DNA from: Oscillatoria sp. Prado101
Lineage (GTDB): Bacteria; Cyanobacteriota; Cyanobacteriia; Cyanobacteriales; Oscillatoriaceae
DNA length: 6,752 nucleotides
NCBI GenBank assembly: GCA_025454445.1
Contig: JALOOK010000267.1
Span: forward strand, 1 to 6,752
Direction: 5' to 3'
Numbering within the stretch: the stretch's first letter is position 1; each line of letters begins with the position of its first letter. Of this stretch, positions 1-5,252 are shown piece by piece. The translations under genes and the position numbers were made by a program. The notes below the pieces were generated by a model, which saw only the letters and a program-made list of their open reading frames with translations, was not told the origin of the DNA and did no database searches.

Positions 1-457
1 ACATAAATAGAAAAATTAAATGCGTGAAAGGTCAATTATAGCGGAGCCAGCAGCTAGGCGTAAGGCGCGAGATTCGCGCTAAATTTAGGTAGTTACTCTG
101 CCGACAGGGTAAAATAAATAGTATAAGATACAATTCAAGTGCAAAAGTGGAATCCCCTGATTCAAAGTGAAAGCCGGCCTGTTGTGTTAGCAGCAAGCTG
201 GTGGAAAGAAACCGCTTTTCGAGTGGGGGCGGCTTGCTTAACCGCCTCTGCAGTAAGAGATAGTCAGAAAAATTAATACGGTTTGGCCGCAATGATAAGA
301 GAAGGAAGAAATATCTGAAAACTGAATCACTGTAAGCTCTGTACGCGAGATTCTAGAAGTCACCTTTGGCTCTTGAGAAGTTTCTCGCGCTCAAAGGTTA
401 AGTCTGAGAATAGAATACTGACAAAGTTGAAAAAGTTACCTCCTCAGGAGAACCACT
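1..457. other. Gene-free stretch upstream of the small conserved gene
   Basis: No convincing gene is present. The longest open frame (about 86 codons, minus strand, 32-292) would need a TTG start, has no clear ribosome binding site and resembles no family I know. A 20-codon frame at 20-82 (+) is also unremarkable. A short perfect inverted repeat lies at 65-79 (GCGCGA, loop GAT, TCGCGC). A weak promoter-like pair is CCGACA at 101-106 and TAAGAT at 124-129 with a 17-bp spacer; each hexamer matches the sigma-70 consensus at only 4 of 6 positions. If it were used, the transcript of the 458-772 gene would have a leader of about 320 nt. Confidence 0.5.
344..450 (+). promoter_or_regulatory. Structured leader with competing stems before the 458-772 gene
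   Basis: ACCTTTG (362-368) can pair with CAAAGGT (392-398), enclosing a GAGA/TCTC hairpin (375-378 with 383-386, loop AGTT). Alternatively CGCGAGA (344-350) can pair with TCTCGCG (383-389), which uses the same TCTC bases, so the two folds exclude each other. Closer to the gene, CTCCT (440-444) sits one base before the AGGAG ribosome binding site (446-450), seven bases from the ATG. The pairings are direct observations. A regulatory role is inference, and such short stems can occur by chance. Confidence 0.3.
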
Positions 458-772
458 ATGCTAAACCGCAAGATCTATCAACTGTGTTGCGACGGTCGTG
501 AAGTCTCTATTTTCTTGCGGGACCAGCAGCGTTGGATTGAACGCGCTCGTATCACTGACATTGAGGGAGACCTGGTGACGCTGCGCTATGAAACCGAAGA
601 AGAGGACGAACTGTGCTCTTGGGAAGAGATGGTTCGCCTGGAAAGCATTGGTGCGATTACCCAGAAGCTAGCTTCTGTGCCCCGAGGCAACGCTGAGCCC
701 CTGGTTTCTGACGATTGCCCAGAAGCGGAACAAATTCCCAACTCCTTCCCAGATTTCCTCCCACCGGACTAG
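458..772 (+). CDS. Small conserved cyanobacterial protein (DUF6679-like), function unknown
   Basis: A 104-residue soluble protein. I recognise its N-terminal 75 residues as a conserved cyanobacterial hypothetical, I believe DUF6679, but I cannot verify the name. Visible traits: a probable small beta-rich core (about 5-45) including RDQQRWIERARI and DIEGDLVTLRYE; an acidic stretch EEEDE (47-51); then CSWEEMVRLESIG (53-65) and QKLASVPRG (69-77). The remainder is a Pro/Asp-rich, probably disordered tail. There are four cysteines (10, 11, 53, 87) but no metal-binding spacing, and no signal peptide or membrane segment. The start is supported by AGGAG seven bases upstream. The gene stands alone, ends before a strong intrinsic terminator at 838-872, and converges on the metallo-beta-lactamase gene. 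The basic/aromatic core could bind nucleic acid or a protein partner, but nothing in the sequence proves it. Confidence 0.85.
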   Translation: MLNRKIYQLCCDGREVSIFLRDQQRWIERARITDIEGDLVTLRYETEEEDELCSWEEMVRLESIGAITQKLASVPRGNAEPLVSDDCPEAEQIPNSFPDFLPPD

Positions 773-837
773 GAACGCCGGACTTCACACAAGGGGAGAG
801 CGGGAGAATTTCCCCCCCTCACCCCCCTCACCGTTTG

Positions 838-872
838 TGGGTGTCGCGCTTTGCGACACCCATTGTCTTTTT
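838..872 (+). terminator. Rho-independent terminator of the 458-772 gene
   Basis: A perfect 10-bp stem, TGGGTGTCGC (838-847) with GCGACACCCA (853-862), and a 5-base loop (GCTTT) is followed by TTGTCTTTTT ending at 872. The T run is on the plus strand, so it terminates the gene ending at 772. The run overlaps the stop codon of the convergent minus-strand gene (871-873). The hairpin alone would lie just beyond that gene's 3' end, but no T run follows it on the minus strand. Confidence 0.85.
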
Positions 873-2679
873 AGGGGAGTTCTGGTTCCTGTGGTTCCTG
901 TGGTTCCTGTGGTTCCTGTGGTTCCTGTGGTTCCTGTGGTTCCTGTGGTTCCTGTGGTTCCTGTGGTTCCTGTAGTTCCTCGGCTTCCTCGGCTTCCTCG
1001 GCTTCCTCGGCTTCCTGTGGTTCGGCTTGTTCTTCGTCTTCGTCTTCTTCGGAAGCTACAGGTGTAGAGGGGGGTGCGTGAACCGACTCAAAAACAGGAC
1101 AGTAGCCATCGGCTGTCACCTTGAACTCAAACAGCGGCGAACCGGAGTTCCAGCATCGCTGTCCCCGATAGTACCGGCAGTTGCCGCAGCACTCCACCTC
1201 GGGGGCCACCTCAATGCGGTCGGACTGACTGAGCAGTTCCCGCTGGGACAGCCCGCGCAATACCAGTTCCTCACCCTGCCATCGCGCCTCCACTAAACCG
1301 GTATCAGCAAAATGCTGCCAGCGCGGATCTCCCTTGATGGCGTTGGGCAGGGTAATTGTCACTACTGTCCCCTGTTCCGTGAGCTCGCCTTCGTAGTGGG
1401 TTTCGACAACTTCTGGCTGGACAAACTTCTCGCCAATCGGGAGTTCTACCAGGGTGCCGGTGGCGGGGGAGTGCAAGTGGTAGCGATTGCGCAACTCATC
1501 CAAATTTGTCAGGTCGGCCAGGTAAGTGGGGGAGCCGTGAACAAAGATGGCGTGCATAGGGCGGAGATTGTGGATCAGCTGCGTCGTGCCCGGACCGTCG
1601 CAGTGCTCTGCCAGTAAATAGGTTTCAATGGTTGCCGGGGTTTCCGCCGGCAGCTGCAGGTTGGGCGACTGGAGGTTGACCGGGTGTCCGGGGTGTTCCG
1701 GCAGCAAGATCAGCCAAGGGCCAGTGTCGGGATGGCAGTAATCGCTCAAATTGGCGGTTTTACCGGCCAGGGCAATGCAGGGAGTCTTGCCGATCTCGCC
1801 GAGCTGTTCCGGGCTCAACCGGCGCACGCGGGGGCGGACTCGCTCGTCCCAAAACAGGGGCTGGTGGCGGGCGAAATTCTGCACTGATGCCGGCAGATGG
1901 GGGAGGATTTCCAGGTAGGCGTCACAGGCGGTGGCGACGGCACTGTCCACCCAGATATCGATGTCGCGACCGGTGAAGTGGTGGTGAGAGCGCAGCAGCA
2001 TCAGCAGTTCTTGGCCCAAACCCAGTGCCGGTGCCAGGAGCAGCACGCTGCGCCGCTCTCGGATCGCCGCCTCGATCCGCTCTGCCAGCTGGTTTTCCTG
2101 ATTGCGCCGGTGGGGATAGCGAGCCGTGCCGTAACTGCCTTCCAGAATTAGCACGTCTGGCCCCAGCCCCCGCAATTCTTCCAGGGCCAGCCCATCAGCT
2201 AGGCGGGAGTTGGAGAGGAAAAAGTCGCCGGTGTACAGCAGAGTGTAGCTGTCTTGGGCAGCGGTGCGGGTGAGCAAGATAGCGGATGCCCCAGGCAGGT
2301 GACCGGCTCTGATCAATTTTGCCGTCAACCCGTCAAAGAATTCCACCGGCGAACCGATAGGCAGCGCCTGACAAAATAGCGGCACCGCTGCCGGTTCTAG
2401 TTCGGGCCAATTCAGGGGCAGCAGTTGGGCTGTCACCTCACTGGCGTACACCGGCAGCTGCGGGAACGCCCGGTGGAGTGCTAGCAACCCTCTGGTATGA
2501 TCCGGGTGGGCGTGAGTGCACAGCACCAAATCTGCCGGTGGCTGATTTGGATTGGCAGTCAGGGGCGAAATATCTCTCAGACCGCAGTCCAGCAGGATGC
2601 GGTATGGCCCCATCCGCACCAGCAGGCAAACCCCTTCATCTGTATGGCCTGCGCCATAGGGCAAACATTGCAACTCCAT
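871..2679 (-). CDS. Beta-CASP metallo-beta-lactamase fold protein with cysteine cluster and QEP-repeat tail
   Basis: A 602-residue probable metal-dependent hydrolase of the RNA-processing beta-CASP branch (CPSF73/Ysh1-like and RNase J relatives). Visible motifs: LLDCG (29-33); THAHPDH (55-61), the HxHxDH di-zinc signature; AGH (H127); TGDF (D152). Beta-CASP motif A is probably LEGSYG (E180), motif B AEH (H359) and motif C VHGSP (H381), so all expected catalytic ligands are present. Residues about 495-530 hold C498-x2-C501-x7-C509-x17-C527 in a GYCPVFE context, a likely zinc or iron-sulfur site. From 543 on the protein is very acidic and ends in AEE and QEP repeats. No signal peptide or membrane segment. 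The minus-strand leader GACGGGAACGA places a GGGA five bases before the ATG. Monocistronic; convergent with the 458-772 gene and divergent from the lyase. RNA is the expected substrate from family knowledge, but nuclease activity is not demonstrated and another hydrolase role is possible. Confidence 0.9.
   Translation of the reverse strand: MELQCLPYGAGHTDEGVCLLVRMGPYRILLDCGLRDISPLTANPNQPPADLVLCTHAHPDHTRGLLALHRAFPQLPVYASEVTAQLLPLNWPELEPAAVPLFCQALPIGSPVEFFDGLTAKLIRAGHLPGASAILLTRTAAQDSYTLLYTGDFFLSNSRLADGLALEELRGLGPDVLILEGSYGTARYPHRRNQENQLAERIEAAIRERRSVLLLAPALGLGQELLMLLRSHHHFTGRDIDIWVDSAVATACDAYLEILPHLPASVQNFARHQPLFWDERVRPRVRRLSPEQLGEIGKTPCIALAGKTANLSDYCHPDTGPWLILLPEHPGHPVNLQSPNLQLPAETPATIETYLLAEHCDGPGTTQLIHNLRPMHAIFVHGSPTYLADLTNLDELRNRYHLHSPATGTLVELPIGEKFVQPEVVETHYEGELTEQGTVVTITLPNAIKGDPRWQHFADTGLVEARWQGEELVLRGLSQRELLSQSDRIEVAPEVECCGNCRYYRGQRCWNSGSPLFEFKVTADGYCPVFESVHAPPSTPVASEEDEDEEQAEPQEAEEAEEAEEAEELQEPQEPQEPQEPQEPQEPQEPQEPQEPQEPELP
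886..1020 (-). repeat. In-frame 9-bp tandem repeat encoding the QEP/AEE tail
   Basis: Fifteen consecutive 9-bp units lie inside the 3' end of the metallo-beta-lactamase gene. On the plus strand there are nine identical TTCCTGTGG units (886-966), one variant TTCCTGTAG (967-975), four TTCCTCGGC units (976-1011) and one more TTCCTGTGG (1012-1020). Read on the coding strand they give Pro-Gln-Glu and Ala-Glu-Glu triplets. The unit length is a multiple of three, so copy-number change keeps the frame. The near-perfect identity suggests recent expansion by replication slippage. The long Phe/Leu/Trp and Val/Pro frames on the plus strand here are by-products of the repeat. Confidence 0.95.
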
Positions 2680-3047
2680 CTCGTTCCCGTCAAGTCTCCC
2701 CGGTCGAATAGTCAGTTTCCGTGTTCAGGTTCTAGCGCCGCCAGCAGTGCCCCAAAGCCCGGATCTGGTTTCTCGATAGGGGTGCCGGTAACATTGGCGA
2801 CAAAGTACGATCTTATCTTACTGGCAGTTGGGCGCTGGCGGTATCGGTTCAAAGGCCCAGAGCTGGCCCTGGTTTGTCAGGCAATCTGCTGATGGTAAGC
2901 AACCGCTGGGGTGGGACTACCCTGGCAACAGCGGGTGACAGGCTGGACAGATCTCCTCTGCGAGGGCATAGGGGGATGGCACAGGCCAAACGCCCGGACT
3001 GCGAGTGGATAGCGGATAGCGGATAGCGAATAGCGGAGGCAAGGGAA
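2680..3047. other. Divergent spacer between metallo-beta-lactamase and lyase genes
   Basis: These 368 bases lie between two divergently transcribed genes and should hold both promoters. No strong sigma-70 pair was found on either strand. The best partial matches are TAAGAT on the minus strand (near 2813-2820) and TGGACA (2944-2949) with CATAGG (2967-2972) on the plus strand, all weak. A plus-strand open frame entering from the opposite gene (to 2892) is an antisense shadow without its own ribosome binding site. The right end carries a heptanucleotide tandem repeat. No RNA gene was recognised. Confidence 0.5.
3007..3034 (+). repeat. Heptanucleotide tandem repeat (GGATAGC) touching the lyase ribosome binding site
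   Basis: Three perfect GGATAGC units (3007-3027) and one variant GAATAGC (3028-3034) run directly into GGAGG (3035-3039), the ribosome binding site eight bases before the lyase ATG. Short heptanucleotide tandem repeats (STRR sequences) are an established feature of filamentous cyanobacterial genomes. GGATAGC recurs at 5121-5127, with GATAGC at 5133-5138, in the leader of the second linker gene. Confidence 0.85.
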
Positions 3048-3602
3048 ATGTTTCTAGATAAGTTTCAATATTTTTTTGACTGTTGCGTCGGCACTTGGAA
3101 GACAGAGCGCACCTACCATTACCTGACTCACAATCAAGTGGAGCGCTCGCGCACGGAGTTTACCATCAAAGCTCTGACTGCGGATCTCAAGGTCAAGGTT
3201 TTGCAGGACAACGGGCGCACGCCGCCTCCTGAGTTGGACAGCCTGCCTGGATATCATCTAGCGTTTCACACGGTTTCGGAAAAGGGGGAAGAAGTCTCCC
3301 AACAGCTGAACCTGCTGTTTGTGCCGGTCAGTTCTGACTCGCCGATTTTAGAGGGGGACTACCTGCGGGACAGAGCCTACGAGGAGAAAAGACCGATCAT
3401 CTCTCATTTTCGCTTCGACACCGTAACCCGAGAACTGCTGATGACCACCAACTACACCCGTGTGGTTGCGGTCGATTCGATTACCCTGATCAATCCCACT
3501 TTGCGCATCCGCAAGATTGTCAACTACCAGCGCCCCCCTCAGGGCTACCCCCTGGACAACCCTGTCCTGGTTGGCTTTGGCGTGGAACAGAAAGCTGTCT
3601 GA
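3048..3602 (+). CDS. Phycobiliprotein lyase, CpcS/CpeS family (CpcU-like)
   Basis: A 184-residue cytoplasmic bilin lyase of the CpcS/CpeS/CpcU clade, a lipocalin-like beta-barrel family that attaches phycobilins by thioether bond to cysteines of phycobiliproteins. The length is typical. Family hallmarks: FFDCCVGTWKTERTYHYL (9-26, with the G-x-W-x-x-x-R core), LLFVP (89-93), LRDRAYEE (106-113), TNYTRVVAVDSITL (134-147) and LRIRKIVNYQRP (152-163). The start is set by GGAGG at 3035-3039. The gene is 447 bp upstream of the linker cluster in the same orientation, and a terminator-like hairpin follows it, so it is probably transcribed separately although functionally linked. The text looks more like the CpcU/second CpcS subgroup than classical CpeS, by memory only. 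The target subunit and bilin cannot be read from sequence; many such lyases act at the conserved beta-82/alpha-84 cysteines. Confidence 0.9.
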   Translation: MFLDKFQYFFDCCVGTWKTERTYHYLTHNQVERSRTEFTIKALTADLKVKVLQDNGRTPPPELDSLPGYHLAFHTVSEKGEEVSQQLNLLFVPVSSDSPILEGDYLRDRAYEEKRPIISHFRFDTVTRELLMTTNYTRVVAVDSITLINPTLRIRKIVNYQRPPQGYPLDNPVLVGFGVEQKAV

Positions 3603-3630
3603 GGGCATGGGCCCAGCAAAATGGGGTGGG

Positions 3631-3662
3631 GGGGGAGGGATTCTTGTTCCTCTCCCCCTTTT
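3631..3662 (+). terminator. Probable terminator of the lyase gene
   Basis: GGGGGAGGG (3631-3639) pairs with CTCTCCCCC (3650-3658), nine pairs with one G-T wobble and a 10-base loop, followed by TTTT (3659-3662). It lies 28 bases after the lyase stop. The T run is short, so termination may be partial. The left arm is part of a longer G-rich run (3623-3639). Confidence 0.5.
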
Positions 3663-3858
3663 GCTTCTCTCCCAATCCCCCCCTCTCCCCCTGGAATTGT
3701 GAGAAAATTTCAGGCCACCACCAGCAAGTATGAAGAAAATTTACATTTCTTTATGATCTGGGCTGATCGGGCATTGTATAAAAGAGGGGGGGCTCGCGGG
3801 ATCTTCCTGCGGGCATTGGTTGATACGCCTTGGTTGAGAGACGCTCTCAGCTTATGTA

Positions 3859-3876
3859 TTTGTTAACAGATGTAAC
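3859..3876 (-). promoter_or_regulatory. HLR1-like site (possible RpaB binding)
   Basis: On the minus strand the bases read GTTACATC, TG, TTAACAAA: two 8-mers separated by two bases. Against the published HLR1 pattern (G/T)TTACA(T/A)(T/A) each 8-mer has one mismatch, so 14 of 16 positions agree. RpaB is a cyanobacterial response regulator known to bind HLR1 near photosynthesis genes. The match is visible; binding is inference. Confidence 0.3.
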
Positions 3877-3928
3877 AGTTTGTTAGCGAAAAAGTATCGG
3901 CAAAGGTGTGAAAAACTACAAAAATGTC

Positions 3929-3978
3929 CTCTGAGACGCCAGAGTCCTCTCAAGGCCCAAGGGCCAGCTCCCTGAGAG
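3929..3978 (+). promoter_or_regulatory. Two adjacent stem-loops in the first linker leader
   Basis: CTCTG (3929-3933) pairs with CAGAG (3940-3944). Next, CTCTCA (3947-3952) pairs with TGAGAG (3973-3978), enclosing GGCC/GGCC (3954-3957 with 3962-3965, loop CAAG). The outer hexamers repeat those of an upstream hairpin, TGAGAG-ACG-CTCTCA at 3835-3849, so alternative pairings between the copies are possible. No T run follows, so this is more likely a leader stability or processing structure than a terminator. Confidence 0.4.
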
Positions 3979-4049
3979 AAGCATATTAAGTTTTGTAACA
4001 CCGGCAGCCATCCTTCTCAGCAAAGTTTGTGGCTCAGGAGAAAATTTGA

Positions 4050-4919
4050 ATGGCTTTTGGACCCGCATCCCAGTTAGGGGTGGCCCTATTTGAAGATACG
4101 CCACCAGTCGAATTGTGGCCAACACGCTCCGCAGAGGAAGTGGAAACCGTGATTCGGGCTGTCTACCGGCAAGTGTTGGGCAATGCCTATGTGATGGAGA
4201 GCGAGCGGCTCCCCGTCCCGGAATCCCAGCTGAAGCTGGGCGAAATTAGCGTGCGCGAGTTTGTGCGCCAAGTCGCGAAATCGGAGCTTTACCGCTCTCG
4301 GTTTTTCGACAATTGCCCCCGCTACCGGGCGATTGAGCTGAATTTCAAGCACTTGCTCGGTCGCGCTCCCGATGGCTACGAGGAGATGAAGTCTCACAGC
4401 AGCATCCTCGATGAAGGCGGTTTCGATGCCGAAATTGATTCCTACATCGACAGCGAAGAGTATCAGCAGGCGTATGGGGAAAATACGGTTCCGTTCTACC
4501 GGGGCTACAAAACCCAACCGGGCAAGAAAATGGTTGGATTTACCCACATTTTCCAGCTGCTGCGCGGTGCTTCTAGCAGCGACCTGAAAGGCAATTTGGC
4601 AGGCAATAGCCCCCGGCTGAACAAGTATGTGATTCAGGAAACTCCGCTGGCTGTGGTTCCGCCATCGGGAGGCTCCAGTGGTTGGTCTTTCCAAGATCCG
4701 CCGCTGGGATCTCGCACCCGTCACGGGGTTGGCGCTGATGCTGAAGGCAAGGTCTTCCGCATCGAAGTCACCGGCTACCGCTCGAATGTGGTGAATCGCG
4801 TCTCCAAATTCCGGCGCAGCAACCAGGTTTATCTTGTGCCGTTCGACCAGCTCTCTAAAGAGTATCAGCGGATTCACAAGATGGGCGGCGTAATCGCCAG
4901 CATCACGCCGGTTGAATAG
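4050..4919 (+). CDS. cpeC: Phycobilisome rod linker, CpeC-like (linker-polypeptide + CpcD domains)
   Basis: A 289-residue rod linker that sits in the central cavity of phycobiliprotein hexamers and joins them in peripheral rods. The linker-polypeptide domain (about 18-150) shows VIRAVYRQVLGN (34-45), AKSELYRSRFF (76-86), IELNFKHLLGRAP (95-107), DSYIDSEEY (130-138) and GENTVPFYRGY (143-153). A CpcD domain (about 234-287) shows KVFRIEVTGYR, SKFRRSNQVYLVPF and GGVIASITPV. The N-terminus (FGPASQLGV, then FEDTPPVELWP), LRGASSSDLKG (171-181) and length recall phycoerythrin-associated CpeC (286 residues in Fremyella) rather than CpcC, which has a different segment before IELNFKHLLGRAPYDE. This is from memory, so a phycocyanin linker remains possible. 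The start is backed by AGGAG and matches family N-termini. It is first of three linker genes; the long minus-strand frame opposite it is a shadow. Confidence 0.9.
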   Translation: MAFGPASQLGVALFEDTPPVELWPTRSAEEVETVIRAVYRQVLGNAYVMESERLPVPESQLKLGEISVREFVRQVAKSELYRSRFFDNCPRYRAIELNFKHLLGRAPDGYEEMKSHSSILDEGGFDAEIDSYIDSEEYQQAYGENTVPFYRGYKTQPGKKMVGFTHIFQLLRGASSSDLKGNLAGNSPRLNKYVIQETPLAVVPPSGGSSGWSFQDPPLGSRTRHGVGADAEGKVFRIEVTGYRSNVVNRVSKFRRSNQVYLVPFDQLSKEYQRIHKMGGVIASITPVE

Positions 4920-5252
4920 AAATACAGAAGGCACAAAAAAAATCTGAGGTTTGAGGGTTGAGGTTTGAGTTGAAAAAAATTAAAAACTCAACCCTCAAAA
5001 CTCAGAACAGGAAAAAGCTATAGACCCTAGGCTGGGGCGGCAGGTTCAGAAAGGCTGGGTTTGAAAAAGCCGATCTCAAATTAGGGTAAATCGGGAATAA
5101 ACTAGGGTGTGAGCGCTAGCGGATAGCCGATTGATAGCGATAAACCAGCTAGAGAGAAGGAAATTTTGAGAGGATTGAGATGGGCTTGGCTAAAGCTAAA
5201 ATCAAAACTCTAAAAGGCCAGCTAAAAATCAAGGAAATCAGGAGAGAATACT
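4920..5252 (+). other. Spacer between the first two linker genes
   Basis: These 333 bases hold a large hairpin (4944-5005), ACCCTAG (5024-5030) with inverted CTAGGGT (5102-5108), and GGATAGC-type units (5121-5138) like those before the lyase. The ribosome binding site AGGAG (5240-5244) lies eight bases before the second linker ATG. A 30-codon lysine-rich frame (5180-5272) overlaps the linker start and is not called as a gene. No clear promoter was found, so the second linker may be co-transcribed or have its own weak start. Confidence 0.5.
4944..5005. repeat. Large inverted repeat (hairpin) after the first linker gene
   Basis: The left arm 4944-4962 and right arm 4987-5005 are complementary at 18 of 19 positions, around a 24-base A-rich loop. 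The arms are built from TGAGG/GAGGG and CCCTC/CTCA words. On the plus strand no T run follows, so it is not a standard terminator for the first linker. On the minus strand the stem is followed by ATTTTTTTTTGTG, so it is terminator-like in that direction. The AACTC/GAGTT vocabulary is shared with the hairpin at 6120-6192. Confidence 0.85.

Larger units (their letters stand above)
3663..4049 (+). promoter_or_regulatory. Promoter and leader region of the linker cluster
   Basis: A gene-free, light-regulation-type upstream region before the first linker. It holds a C-rich stretch (3677-3694), TATAAA at 3777-3782 without a good -35 partner, TTGAGA at 3834-3839 with only a poor -10 (TATTTG at 3857-3862), an HLR1-like direct repeat (3859-3876), stem-loops at 3835-3849, 3929-3944 and 3947-3978, and the ribosome binding site AGGAG at 4036-4040, nine bases before the ATG. 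I saw no RcaC L-box (TTGCACA repeat) and no clear CcaR G-box. The promoter itself cannot be placed from sequence alone. Confidence 0.45.

Noticed and set aside
32..292. 86-codon minus-strand frame in the left gene-free region
   Set aside because: It needs a TTG start, lacks a ribosome binding site and has no recognisable sequence features.
886..1020. CRISPR-like array
   Set aside because: The units are contiguous 9-mers without spacers, inside a coding frame.
715..1067. Plus-strand frames with FLW and VVP repeats
   Set aside because: They are read-through of the 9-bp repeat on the non-coding strand of the metallo-beta-lactamase gene.
1027..2273. Several plus-strand frames of 67-101 codons opposite the metallo-beta-lactamase gene
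   Set aside because: Antisense shadows of a gene with a complete set of catalytic motifs.
3728..3746. NtcA-like site (GTA...TAC)
   Set aside because: The spacing is 11 bases instead of the required 8.
4086..4934. 282-codon minus-strand open frame opposite the first linker gene
   Set aside because: It is an antisense shadow of a clearly recognisable linker, with no family resemblance and no ribosome binding site.
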